The translations under genes and the position numbers were made by a program. Below, piece after piece: positions 23,547 through 35,070 of a stretch of 41,621 bases of DNA (within the stretch, counting starts at the first letter, position 1; each line of letters begins with the position of its first letter). The stretch covers positions 1 to 41,621 of the forward strand of contig JAAAIG010000288.1 of NCBI GenBank assembly GCA_015852425.1, in the 5' to 3' direction. This stretch comes from Gryganskiella cystojenkinii. Its lineage: Eukaryota > Mortierellomycota > Mortierellomycetes > Mortierellales > Mortierellaceae. Below the pieces are notes generated by a model that ran no database searches, was not told the DNA's origin, and was given only the letters and a program-made list of their open reading frames with translations.

Positions 23547-25325
23547 TTAATTTAAGGGTCTATTGACGGTCTGCTTGTCCTGTTCGTCTTGCCGATCGTT
23601 CTGGTCTTGCTGATCTTGCTGGTCTTGCGGATCTAGCCCACCATAGCTGTCTCCACCACGTCGCTCTCTTACTGCTCGCCAGTTGGCCTCCAGGGCCTGG
23701 ATCGTAGAGTCATCAGCACCACGTCGACGCATTGCTGTCAGTGTCCGCACAAACATCTTCTCGCTTGGCACCAGTCCGTAGCTTTCTTGCATGATCTGCA
23801 TCCACCTCCAGGCACGACCCCAACGAGCGCGCATACCAATCAGCTCGTTATTGATCATGATCTGGAAGGTGTTGAAATCAGGTCCGAATCCAGGTGTCTG
23901 TGGCGCTGAATTATCGACGGTTGTATTGGTTGCTGACGCAGTAATGAAATCCTTCTTGTTCTGGTGCGCCATCTCTACGTTTTGTCCGATTTGAACAAGC
24001 TCCTTGAATAGGTCGACGGCATCACCATCCCTTCGAGAAAGGAACGCAAACTTGATCATCTCATTGTAGGTCCTTGTTGTTGGTACGACCCCAAGAAGTC
24101 GGACATGGCTCTCGAACATGGATCGAAGGGTATCGATATCTTGGGTATAGGCGTAGTAGGCGAACAGGGTGTGGATGTTTTGTATGCTGGGATATAACTT
24201 GTTGCCACTGCTACCGTCCTTGACGTAGTTCCCGCTATTCAATGCACCACCATGTAGAGTCCTTGGTTTTTGTCCCAATGGGATAGCCATTAATTCAGAT
24301 GTTGATCCCTGCTGCCGATAAAGTCGTTGGAGGTTCAGCGTATTTGTGGATCCGCTAGCCTCAGTGTCCTGAGCCGTGATGAACGCGGACCGAAACGTCG
24401 ACTCAACTGCAGACCAGTTCTTCATAGCAGTATGAACTTGAAGGACGTAATCCCAGCTAGAGGTGTCGGGATGAATTCCCGCGCGTTTCATGGCATGGAT
24501 TGTCGCCATGGCTAGATCGATATTTTTGCGAGGAACACAGGACTTGAGAATCAGATTGTACGTAAACAACGTCGGGAGTAAAGGCGCTCCTGATGAGGCC
24601 CTGCTTCCTGTCATTTCTGCGGATATCTCTCTCCAGGTCTGATCGACGATTGTGTACTGCCGAGTCGCGACAAAAAACTCTAACCGGGTCGTGTAATTGT
24701 TCATATCTGGCTGGATCTGACAACTCAACATGCCGGCCCAGACTTGTTCGAACCGCTCTGTCAACTTTTGGATTTCTTGGGTCGTAAACCGATGAGGGTC
24801 AGTAGGACGGATGCTCTTGAGAAGAAGACTGTGATGGATCGGCAACAGGGAAGACAGTTGGCCAGCGCGGCTCTGGACAGAATAGATCATCCACGCAGTG
24901 TCCTGGTCCTTGTTCTGGATAGCGGAAAGAAGAGGAGCGGCCTGATCATACGAAGGCGATGTCCTGAGCGAACTATTATTGCTGTGAGAAGGATGTGACC
25001 TTTTCCGGGCCTTTGAGTCGTCAAGTTGTTCAGAAGAAGAGGAAGGAGGGGGAGGGATGGCAGATGAAGAATTGGCTGGATCACTATTGTGAGAGAAGAA
25101 GCTGAATGTTGCATAATGATGCCTGGACAAGGATAAGGACAGAGGTGGACGAGCGGTAGTAGTAATCGTGCGACGGAGGATGAGCCTCGTGCAGATCTGT
25201 GATGAGGATGACGCAGACGGGACCATATGCGAGATTGCGGAGGGATGTTGATCACAATGAAGAGAAGAGATTTGGAAGAAAGCAAACGATCGGGGATCCG
25301 CAACGGACGTTGTGCATGCGATCAT
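23547..25325 (-). CDS. Mitochondrial-type pentatricopeptide repeat (PPR) protein, 592 aa
   Basis: Intronless. PPR proteins bind organellar RNA and act in processing or translation. Helical-repeat signatures include TLFTYNLILKSCVPR followed by IDLAMATIHAMKRAGIHPD, then TRTYNEMIKFAFLSRRDGD, and FNTFQIMINNELIGMR ending with YGLVPSEKMFVRTLTAMRRRG. They span roughly residues 180-560. The N-terminus is rich in Ser, Thr and Arg with almost no acidic residues (ICTRLILRRTITTTARPP). That is the look of a mitochondrial presequence, and it suits either ATG 25325 or Met34 at 25226. The tail is a Gln/Asp repeat (units like DQQDQQ) ending in RPLN. I cannot name a specific RNA target. It is on the same strand as the genes on both sides, with 74 bp to the RhoGAP stop. 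Confidence 0.88.
   Translation of the reverse strand: MIACTTSVADPRSFAFFQISSLHCDQHPSAISHMVPSASSSSQICTRLILRRTITTTARPPLSLSLSRHHYATFSFFSHNSDPANSSSAIPPPPSSSSEQLDDSKARKRSHPSHSNNSSLRTSPSYDQAAPLLSAIQNKDQDTAWMIYSVQSRAGQLSSLLPIHHSLLLKSIRPTDPHRFTTQEIQKLTERFEQVWAGMLSCQIQPDMNNYTTRLEFFVATRQYTIVDQTWREISAEMTGSRASSGAPLLPTLFTYNLILKSCVPRKNIDLAMATIHAMKRAGIHPDTSSWDYVLQVHTAMKNWSAVESTFRSAFITAQDTEASGSTNTLNLQRLYRQQGSTSELMAIPLGQKPRTLHGGALNSGNYVKDGSSGNKLYPSIQNIHTLFAYYAYTQDIDTLRSMFESHVRLLGVVPTTRTYNEMIKFAFLSRRDGDAVDLFKELVQIGQNVEMAHQNKKDFITASATNTTVDNSAPQTPGFGPDFNTFQIMINNELIGMRARWGRAWRWMQIMQESYGLVPSEKMFVRTLTAMRRRGADDSTIQALEANWRAVRERRGGDSYGGLDPQDQQDQQDQNDRQDEQDKQTVNRPLN
23570..23636 (-). repeat. Degenerate tandem repeat encoding the Gln/Asp tail of the PPR protein
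   Basis: Imperfect 9-12 nt units built on CTTGCTGATCTTG-like sequence (+ strand) encode DQQDQQDQNDRQDEQD at the PPR C-terminus. Such tracts change length by slippage. There is no sign of another function. Confidence 0.7.
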
Positions 25326-25399
25326 GCAATCTTCCTGCAGTCACACTACTCTTGATATATGTTGGGTGAGGCGATTTAATTAATTAATATTATTGATAT

Positions 25400-28300
25400 T
25401 TAGATCGGCGCTGTGGGCAGGCTATCAAAGCTTGTGTCCGGTACGCCGGAGAGGTCGTGTACGTCGCTGTTCTCGAGAGGCATGATCCGGCCATCACTTG
25501 TATGGAAGATCTGGTCAAAGTCCGACATCAAGAGCGAGAACACACCTGCAGGGATACCGAGCGTAGGTGAAAACACAATGCCGACATTGCGGGCTGTCAT
25601 CTTGTTCACGTCCGCGTTATCGACAATCTCAATCAGATGCGCCGTAAGAGCACGCAAGATGGTATAGTTGGCCTCTGGAAGACCTGCTACTAGACGTGTA
25701 AGTTCATCTACGCGATCGCCTCTACTTGAAAGTTCTGCGGTAGTGGGATTGGGACAGCGAGATTGTTGGAGAGCAAGGTGAATACATTGAACAAAAAACA
25801 GGCACCACTGAATAGACCAGCAAAACAAGAACAATCATCCATTTGTTCAATACTGCCTGCTTCCTTACCAACAACTTGCAAAAAGTCCTTGTGCAACTCG
25901 CGCGTCAGGACCGAAGATGGCAGATCTCGAAGGTACAGCTTCAATAAACCTGCGACAGCATGAATATCATAATATTCCTCGCATGCCAAGAGCTGAACAT
26001 CTCCTTCCTGGTTGAATCGCTCTTTGAGATTCTTGATGACTGCCGAAGAGCCATTGAGTCGGTATATACCCTCTTCCATCTTGGCTCTGTGAGCATTTAG
26101 GTACTCAATGCACCGGTAAACAACTGCCGGGAGTTCGTATCCTGGCTGCACACGGGCCTGTTCGATGGCTTGCTCCAGAGGAACACCAAAGACTTGTCGA
26201 GCGGGCGTCGAAGACGGATAGGAACTAGAGCTAGGGGCTGTTGATGGCGGCAAAACGTTTGAGGCACTTCCCCCGCTTCCACTACCAGGGTTGCCGGAGC
26301 TCTTTCCCAGGAAGTACTTTAGCCGAGATGAATCCTGAGTGGGCTGCGAAGGAGACATTGCAGTAGTTTGTTGCGATCCATTTTGTCCGCCCGTCATGGA
26401 ATTCGGCATCGGCGCAGGTGCGTCTTCTTTCTTTTTAGGCCAAAATGTCATCCTCGACTTTTTCTTCTCTGAAGGATCACCTGGCGTCGTGAACGGAGAG
26501 CCGGATTGACTTTCAGGTGACGGCTTGTAAGAGGATGACTATAGACATACAAAGGAGTCAGAGGTGAGTCAATTGCCCCAGTCGAGAGTCTTTCAATGAG
26601 ACAAACACTTAAAAAAATATGCCAGTTCTTGCCTCTTCATGAGGAAGGGAATGTGACGACGGATTCCTAGGAAAGTACTGTTGTGGACTGTGGGCCTCAT
26701 TTGACGATCTTTCCGCTGACTGCCGCTCGTCAAAAGATCCGCTGTTAATTGTTGGAGACAGAGGCATGTTTCCCCCTCGACCCTGCCCTTGTTGATGAGA
26801 GAGCGAATGAGGCGCAGAACGCTGTTGCCTTTCATAGGCGTCCTGATTCAGCAAAAGCTTTTCGTTACCTTTCGACGAGGAAAGGTCCTTGATGGGGGTA
26901 GCGCTCAGCTTTTGAATCTCCGGTAACCTCTTTCCTGGCCGATCACGATCTGCACTATCGAAGGACTCTGAGGGTTCCTTGCCAACATACACCATCAGCG
27001 CATCGACCCACTGATCTCTGTCCTGGTCTGTTTCCGCGCAGAGTACATGACGTATGACGTTGTTCGGATTCTTCTTGGCATCAAGCACTGTCTGTCCCTT
27101 CTTTGGCTCTAAAATGAGGAAGGCATGACGATATGAGTTGGGGTCGACGGTGCCATCGGCGGGGCTTTCCTGAGATCGCTCCGGCGTCTGCTGCCGCCCA
27201 ATCTGCGCATTCGTCAGCGATATGCTTCCTAGATGGTGACCATCCTTCTAATAAACGTCATGACAAGGAGAGAGCATTAGAAGCAAAGGACTATGAACCA
27301 TTGGAACGAAGGGGCCCAACGTCCTTTCCCAGAAATAAGGCTCTGAACTGAGGCACTTACTGAATCGAGATACTCCAAAACAGGACCCTTCAAAATAAAA
27401 TAGCGCGTCTTCCATCCACCAAAGTTCTTGCCGCGTTTTGTGAGATATCCTTCCTTCCAGCCAGCACCACGGCCCTGTCTTGCGTTTTCGCGCTCGACAA
27501 CATTAGTGCTGAGGAATTCACAAAGATCACGGGTGTCTTTGATACGTAAGGATGTAATTTGTTGTAGGTACTGTTCTAGAGCGACTTTACGAGCGTCAAC
27601 CTTGGAGGGCGCATGATTGTTGAACAGACTCTTTTCGGGTAGTTTTGGGAGAGAATTAATAATATTTCTAGATTGAGTGACACGCAACTAAAGGTAAAAA
27701 AAACAAAGAAGGATCAGGAACTGCACAGAAAATCATCGAGGCAACGCACAACGCATCAACTTTGGTTTTTCAAACGTACTTTGGCATCAAGATTGACGAA
27801 ATCGGAATATTGCTTCTCGACCCTCCAGAGTTCGTCGCTTTCCTTGTGAGGATACATGACCTCATCTCGCAAGCCTTGCACCTCTTGGCCAATCGAGATC
27901 AAGAAAGTCAGTTGCTCCTTGCCTCTGTCGTTCGTCCTAATGTTGCTGCCTACGACCAGTACAGACACAAACTCCAGATTGTCTGCAAACATGCTAAAAG
28001 CTTGCTGATGGAATGTGGGTGCTGAGCGAGACTGTGACGTTGGAGGCTGTGCACTCGTTACAGTATTGGTCAAGGATGAGTTTCCAGAAGGTGTAGGAGA
28101 GGCCACCCGCGTTGGACGCCCGTTCTCGGAACTTTGTGACTGATCCAGTAAACCATGAGAGTCGTAGCGCCTAGGAGGCGAGGGAACACCATGGTCATTA
28201 AAAGAGGACTCTGCATCCTCGCGCTGCTGAGAGGCTGAGCGTGACAGTGCCTTTGGACTGTCATCGGCCAAATGCAGAGATGAGTCGCGTTTTTTAATCC

Positions 28301-30533
28301 GAGCGTCTGAAGGGAGCGAGAGCTGGCTGGCGTTCCTCTCTATCGAGTCTGCTAGTGTTCCATGGTCGCTGCCCTCTCCGTATTCTGCAGAGATTTTGGA
28401 TTGAGGCTGTTGGAAAGTGTCCCGTCCAGTTAATTGCTGTTGTGGTTTTATAGGATTAAGTCCACGGCCACCGTGACCTACGACCCAGAAGCAAAAAAGG
28501 AAAAACAGTGAAGCAAGTAGTTAGGATGGTATTCTGGATGGCAAACAGACAAACAGGAGGGAGAACACCTGGCGTCCAGATGCTGCAGTGAACTTACTCT
28601 GAACTTGACCCATCAATTGGTTTTGAATATCGATCTGGTTTTGAATGTTTTCCATGGCAACAGCCTGTCCAAGAGCAGAAGCGAGATCCTGCTTATCATC
28701 CACAGTCTGTATAGGTGCAGAGACGTTGCGACGGCTCGGGCTGTTTAGCTTGCTCATGTACATCCTGAACTTCTCTGCGTCTTGGTCGATGATGGCAGCA
28801 ATGGGCGAGGCCGGTGTCGAGATTGACCCCGTTGCTGCTGAGGGCGAGGCAGGACTTGGGTCCATGGATCCCCTCGAGGGTCCTAACCCAGTGGATAAAA
28901 TGACTGGGATCTGGGCAGAGATGTTTTTGCGGGCGGCCTTGCCCATTCCGACCAAGCTAGACTTTTGAGCTTCGAGTTCCATCTTGAATGCAGCGTCATT
29001 CGGATAGAGATTACCGTCGCCTCCTCCTCCTTGAGCAACAGATGCCTTTGTGGCAGCGACGGCTTGCTCGTCCGCCTCCTGCGATTCTGTGGCATGGGCA
29101 GTGTTGCTCCGTGATGGAGCAAGAGGCGAAGTCTGGTCGAGTTCGCCTCTTCCTTTTGGTGCGCCAGCTGCCATCTTGCTCCTGTTCACGGGCGATTGAA
29201 TAGTATCGTCTTCGTTGTCCGATGCAGCGGGGGAAGGGGTATTATCACCCATATCTCTTCGCTCTCTCCGCGGCGATCGAGGGGGCAGATGTGGCATATG
29301 TGGCGAAGTCAAGCTGGCTGAAATGTTACGGCTATTTGCAGGGCCGGTGGGCGTTGAGGAGGAAGGGGAATGATATTGCACTGTGGTAGCACAAGTTAAA
29401 AAGGAGCTGTGGATTAGCTAATGGGCTGCTGCAGGCTGCAGGTCGAGAGGTCATTATTTTTTGGGCTCTGAATTGTAGAAGGAAATGACTGCATTTTGCA
29501 GGAAAACATAAAAAAAAAGGTGTTCTCTGTACAAACCTGAGGTGGGTAGGGACTGGTTCGAGTGCAAGTCATTTTCGAGAACGATGACTGGCGAGGCAAG
29601 AGCTGAAGCTTGATGATGCTGATGATAAGGCCAGTGGATCATGGAGGCGGCTTGACCGTCTTCATCGTAGCTGGGCCGGGATATGGGCTCTAACTCTGAC
29701 ACAGTCGTTGCTGGAAAAGATTGCTGTTGTCCCAGGTCCCGTTCTCGTTCTTGCAGTCTTTCTAGTTGTCCCTCTTCAGACACGACAACAACATCCGTGA
29801 GAGCCTGGTCCGGATGTGCGAGCTGAACGGGGTCTTGGATCTGGAACGAGGAGGTCTGTCCAGGCTGAAGATCGTCTGTTGATGAGGTCGCTGCTGTCTC
29901 TAGTTGGGTTTCTTCCTCTGGCTGTGCCTCGTCTGATACCTCTGTGGCTGTTACGTCTGCTGTCGCTGGGACAGAGGTCAGGCTGATGCCGTCCTGCGGG
30001 TGATGAAAGTGGTGGTGGCTGTTTTCTGAGATGGATGAGTGATGATGAGACCGATGCTGTTGTTGTGGCAGTGTTTCAGCAGGGACAGCCGTGGAAGAAG
30101 GGATGTTGTCCTGCTGGGTCTTTCTTTCTAATGAACGTTTAGAGTGTTGATGATGACCATTAATCTGACTCAGGGAACTGGCACCGGAGCTGGCACTGCT
30201 GAGACTGTTCAGGGAGTTTGAACGGAAGGTCGAGTGCTCAGCCGTGAGGTGGTTGCGGAGGAGATCCCGCTCGGAAACGGCCTTGGCGAGGTCCTTTTGC
30301 AGGTTCTGGATAATGATGCGTTGCTTCTCGATGATCTTCCAGAGCTGGTCATTCTGGGAACGAAGCGAGTTGCGCTCAGAGGTGATCTGGTTCAGGGCTG
30401 GGTCTTGGTCATTGCTGTTGCTGTGGTTGTTGCTGTTCTGTTGTGTCTGTGACAGAGTCGAACTCTGAGGTCCCAGGGGAGAGGAATTAGAAGACGTGGA
30501 GGAGTGGTCGGACCGAGCAGTGCTTTGAGACAT
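25400..30533 (-). CDS. Coiled-coil / PX / PH / RhoGAP protein (Bem3-like layout), 7 exons, 1,474 aa
   Basis: Predicted GTPase-activating protein for Cdc42/Rho-type GTPases at membranes, in polarity and growth. Exons on the minus strand: 30533-29537, 29380-28598, 28477-27780, 27687-27361, 27247-26633, 26538-25869 and 25734-25400; total 4,425 nt. The start is ATG 30533 (MSQSTARSDHSS); the upstream frame is a CT-rich leader read as Leu/Ser. Residues about 40-110 form a coiled coil (ITSERNSLRSQNDQLWKIIEK). PX spans about 752-880 and is split by an intron inside the domain (SDFVNLDAK/LRVTQSRNI). PH spans about 900-1030 (GYLTKRGKNFGGWKTRYFILK). RhoGAP spans about 1257-1440, with the arginine finger in EEGIYRLNGS, GLLKLYLRDLP, and NKMTARNVGIVFSPTL. 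PX-PH-RhoGAP is the order of yeast Bem3, which acts on Cdc42. The fifth intron appears to start with GC. The gene is divergent from the C2-domain gene. Confidence 0.92.
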
Positions 30534-31384
30534 TTGGCCAAAGAAACAATTCTGAACCTCTCTCGGCTGAGAAGTTGTTTTTTCGGTGTATGGGGAAGAG
30601 AGAGAGAGAAAGAAAGACAGGGAGAGGGAGAGGGAGAGAAAAAGAGGGAGAGGGAGAGAGAAGGACAGAGATAGGAATGAGGAGTGAAGAGAAAGGAGGT
30701 GGAGTGCAGGAGGAGGATGCGAACAAAAAAGACGAAAAATGATGATGTTGGAGATGGGATGATGGAGGAGTGCGAGGATCAAATGATGAAAAGAGGAGAC
30801 AGCTCAATTCTTTGAAACATCCCTAATACTTTATTCGCTGTTTTTATTCAAATCTATATTTTATTCCAGCTTTATTTTGTTAATGGATGTGGTCCATGGT
30901 GCGGTACTGTTTTGTGTCCTTTCACTTCCCCGAATGAACGCACGATCCCCTTCTAACCCCTTTTCTCCAACTTTTTTTGACTCTTCTTGCTTCTTCATCA
31001 TCATCCTTGGATTGTTTTGCTTTTGACTTTGTATTTGAATTGCTTGTGTCACCGTCGACACTTCCCCCCCTCCCCTGCACTTACACAAAAAAACGAACAT
31101 CAACCCATCCCACTAACCCGCTCTCTCCGTCCTTCCCTCTGTGTCCGTCCCTCTCCCTCCGTCTCTCCCTTGGCCTCCTCCTTCTCTTTCTCGCTCTCTT
31201 TGTATTTCTTTCGGCTCTCATTCATTGCGTCGTCTCCTTTTCTCTCTCAATCCCTACCCTTTCGAATCAAAATCACCCCTCCTATTCTCTTTTTTTTACT
31301 TCTCATCCGCTCCATCCCCAATCAAATCCCTGGCCATCCGTGGCTGAGGAGATTCTTACCCTATCCATCCCAAACTATTCCTAA
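30534..31384. promoter_or_regulatory. Divergent promoter region between the RhoGAP and C2-domain genes, with pyrimidine tracts on both sides
   Basis: 851 bp. About 30598-30665 is GA-rich on the + strand, so the RhoGAP transcript has a CT-rich leader. About 31115-31320 is CT-rich on the + strand, leading to the C2-domain ATG at 31385. Open frames running through these tracts are low-complexity Ser/Leu/Pro translations and are not genes. The AT-rich centre at about 30820-30890 could be the shared core. The promoter role is inferred from the head-to-head layout. Confidence 0.6.
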
Positions 31385-34300
31385 ATGTCAAAGTCGCGTA
31401 TCTCATCCGTGGCCGTCTCGCCTTCAGCATCGGCCTCGGCTTCGAGTCATGACCCCCATTCGCTGCCACCCAACTTCAAGGGGCTCGTTCAGCGATATCT
31501 GGCCGTTAGTCTGCCCACAGTGACCTTTACCCCAGAGCTGATTGATGCGCTCGACAAGGCCGAGATCGTTATTCCGCCTAGGATCAAGGTCACGATGCGA
31601 TGGTGGAAAGAGGACGCGTCCTCGTCCCTCTCCGTCTACCCGAACCTCAACAGCTCCCTACCGCCCGCGATTGAGGCTCATCAGAGACTACTTCGACAAC
31701 AACAGCAACAGCAGGGTCCTGCTCACCTGGATCAAATGCACCAGAACCCTGTACAAACCCACTCGCCTAATGACAAAGCATGTCAGGCTCAAGTCAAGAA
31801 CCAAACAGAAACGCGATCGCCGACGCGCTCTGCTGCGACTGCTGCAGCTTCATTCGCCCCTTCCTTTCTAAAAAAGCCTTGGGCAGGAGCCCGCTTTTTG
31901 AACGCGTTTCGTATGGGTAGAGGAAAGGACAAGAAGGGCAAGGAGAAGAACAAAGCGTCGCTTGTATCCTCTGTCACAGAGCACGCCCATGTCTCACAAG
32001 AACAATCACCAGATGCCACTGTTGGCAAACCATTGCCAATGTTGCCTCCTGCGGCCTTCCCCCTCACTGTCGCCTATCCCGTCCGCTGTTCACTCGACCA
32101 ATTGCATCGGTATTTTCAGGAGTTGTCCCTGTTGACCCTTGAAATTCACGTCACCCCCGACCTCGTCGCCTCTACCGCTGTCCCGAACCTCATTGACCTC
32201 TTCCATAACATTAACGGCACCTTTTCAGGCATCTTCCCGTTCTCTCGGATTCTCAAAAACAACGCCGCAAACTTGGTATACGGTACTTTCTTTCGACCCG
32301 ACGTTGTGCTTGGCATGGTTGTCTTCCAAGCCTGGTCACAAGATACCTCAGAAGTCAGCGAAACCTCTGAGGAATCTGAATCTGCGTCGTTAGCCTCGAC
32401 ATCTCACCAGCAAAGTTATCATGGGCCGTCTCAGGACCCCCGACTCCTCAACTTTCACCCTCGCCCTCACTCGCAACCCGCCCCTTTACCCCGCAGACTT
32501 GATCTTGACGCTGCGCATCAATGTGGGAGTGGACCTGGTATGCTTCAACAGTCTCATTGGACCACTTTGGCACATGGCTCGGTTGAATCCGCGCCACTAC
32601 ACCAGTCATCTCTGTGCTTTGAGAACAAGCATAGCGCCGTCCCGCCAGCCAAGCGTGGCCGTGATTTCTCTCGCTCGCATGTCAGCTACGTTGATAGCCC
32701 TGCGCCTTTGATCTCACCCGTTGACCGATTCCACGTCAGCGATCAACCAACCAAGTTGCAAGACCGCAACAACGCACGAAACAGCTTTCACAAAGTCACT
32801 ATTCCAGTTCCGGAAGTTGACCCGTCAGAAGAACGACACAATCCACACAAAAGATACGGTATCGCGCAGTCGTCGCTTAGCGAATCGATGCCATATCGGG
32901 ATCGTCGCAGATCCCAGGACACGACCAGGACAAATGTCACCAGTCAGGGTTCACGGTCCCGGCCGCGCTCAGGTGCTACAGCTGCAGCCATCGGACGATT
33001 GGATGCAGTTCTTGCTCGGGGACAAGATCTCCTTCAGGGTAAGCTTTCACAACCTCGATACTCTGTAATGCAGATATGCATTTTTTTACCTCATTAACAT
33101 AACCAGGGACTTGATCGCTCACTCACATGCGTCGGCGAATTTTTCTCTTTTTTATTTTTTGTGCGAAATAGGTATGAAGACAAGTCTCGCTCTGGATCCG
33201 ACTGAGGTACGCGTACGATCCGCCAAGAGTCTTCGCTCGTCTTTTCTGCGTGATGCACGAGGCGATGATGTGTTCGGACCACACCACGACATGCTGCCGT
33301 ACTGGCCATCAAAATCACGCTTCAATCTCGAATTATCTATTCCCACTGCATACTTGACCTCTCAGGGTCTTCTCAAGGGATCTGTTGACTCGCCCCAACC
33401 AGCGATTTCACATACGGGAACACGACGTAGCAAAGTATCTGTCATGCCGGAACAACCCTTCAACCTTCGAGAAGCGAGACCAACGCTAACTGGATCGCGA
33501 TCGCCACACGACTCGATACCAAGGCTTCGTCGGTTTAGAGCACCTATGCAATCCGGAAACCATCATCCCTCTGCAGCACCGAAGTGGGGTGAGTTTGAAT
33601 TGAGAGATGATCGCTCGCCTCGAGATCAATATCATTCCTTTCGAGGCTCAGAAGCGTCACTGCGACTTCATTCGCAGAGATCATTGAATGCGGATAGGGC
33701 GGAGAAACTCGCATCGTCCTCGTGGCCACAAGAGCAGGAACCTAGGCCAAAGACATCCCCTGGTCATGCTCGAAAGTCTAAGTCGTATCCACCTCCGCCG
33801 TCGTCAACACGGTCTCATGGACCCAGGAGCTCGTCCACACAAGGACATCAGCAACCTACTGGAGATCCTAACAGGAAGCATAAGCGCCGGTTAAGCTCGC
33901 ATGACAGACTTCAGATAAGGATGAACCCTCGGGCCGGCGACTTGTTCAATGATCTTCCAGATTTGTTCCCAGTTCGGAACACGTCTGCCCTCCTTAGACC
34001 ACAATACGTTTCTTCAAGTATCACCAGCGACGGCACGACCAGCAACGGCGGCACTATGACCAGTGACGATTTATCCTTGACGGAATCGAGCAGTCACAAT
34101 TCTGTTAAGGTGACTGGACGTGGTCGTCCGTCGGGTCGGCAGTCGCGGCTTCAAAAAAGACCAAAAGAGTATTCTCGTCATCGTCACGATGGATCGCTAA
34201 AGCCTGATAAACGACGGACCATGCAGTCCAAGGCTTCAAAGAGGGCAGCGGCGGATCCTGTACATGCTCAGCATTTTAACTTTAAGTCGCAATCGCAACT

Positions 34301-34727
34301 TGTTTTGACACCTGAGGTCATGGCAGCATGCGTTCTCGAGAACATCTCTGTGGAGGTATGGAAATTGAACAACAAACGACAGACGATGGTTGAACTTGGG
34401 ACAGCCAAGCTACCGCTGCACAAGATATTGAGCCGGATCATGCAGAGGACGACTGAAGTCCAGAGTTTTTGCTCATATGAGCATCCTGATCATAAGTTTG
34501 AGACAGGAAAGCACCATGGTGGAGCACAGGAAGGAGAGTTTCCAGGTTCAAAGATGGAGCGGGATCGCCGTCGCCTAGGGGAGAGCTATAAGGAGGAAGG
34601 ATGGAGGCTAGAACCCTGTTTGTACGATATCCGATCGAGGCACGGGACGATCATTGGGCAGTTGGACGCAGATATTTGGATCCACCCCCGCACACGGTCC
34701 GACTCGATGGTGTCAGCGGCAGCATGA
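31385..34727 (+). CDS. C2-domain protein resembling the N-terminal part of C2CD3, 2 exons, 1,069 aa
   Basis: Exons 31385-33038 and 33172-34727; GT-AG intron, total 3,210 nt. Residues about 28-75 (GLVQRYLAVSLPTVTF, then RIKVTMRWWKED) and, after a Gln-rich insertion of about 140 residues, about 225-312 (YPVRCSLDQLHRYFQELSLL, HNINGTFSG) read as one C2 domain. The RV.WW pair, the Y.(V/I)RC strand and the (I/H)NG(T/F)F turn are the features I know from the N-terminal C2 domain of animal C2CD3. A short helix AAIGRLDAVLARGQDLLQG (about 533-551) and a second C2-like segment (about 918-1060: VLENISVEVWKLNNK, ELGTAKLPLHKIL, TIIGQLDADIWIHP) keep the C2CD3 order. Human C2CD3 is about 2.3k residues, so this would match only its first third. 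C2CD3 caps the distal centriole and supports appendage formation. Assignment is from remembered family features; an unrelated C2 scaffold remains possible. Confidence 0.6.
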
Positions 34728-35070
34728 TTTCCTGTATTATTGAGATTAAATAGCATTAGCTCGACTCAACTGTTACAATTGTTTTAAAATTTGCATTGGG
34801 TTTGTGCGACTCTCCACAAGTTCACCATCTTGCATGTATGGAGAGCACACAAAGCCAATGCAAAAATTTCTTAGGCCTATTGACCCGTGAAATTGTCACA
34901 ATTGGCAGTCACAATGCCGCGCAAGCATGCTTCCATCTCCTTCCCTCCATCTACCCTTTTTTTTCTTTCCAGGAACAACACTAGACAACAACTACGACCA
35001 CACCTCTCTGACACAATCTACAGAGGCGACAAGAAAGAAAACAGAAACATAGACAGATAGACAGACACTC
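34728..35070. other. Intergenic region between the C2-domain gene and UFD2
   Basis: 343 bp holding the 3' end of the C2-domain gene and the UFD2 promoter. A T run lies at about 34957-34964, and a short GACA-type repeat (agacagatagacagaca) lies at about 35051-35067, just before the UFD2 ATG. No gene or RNA was recognised. Confidence 0.5.

Noticed and set aside
23547..23640. Short tandem units as a CRISPR-like array
   Set aside because: Units are 9-12 nt, imperfect, without spacers, and encode a Gln/Asp tail.
30534..30782. Upstream extension of the RhoGAP frame with a hydrophobic Leu/Ser stretch that mimics a signal peptide
   Set aside because: It is the CT-rich leader read in frame; it has no reliable ATG, and the coding-like sequence begins at MSQSTARS (30533).
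30977..31523. Open frames of 135 and 178 codons in front of the C2-domain gene
   Set aside because: They are translations of the CT-rich leader (Ser/Leu/Pro/Phe only), overlap the real start in other frames, and show no domain.
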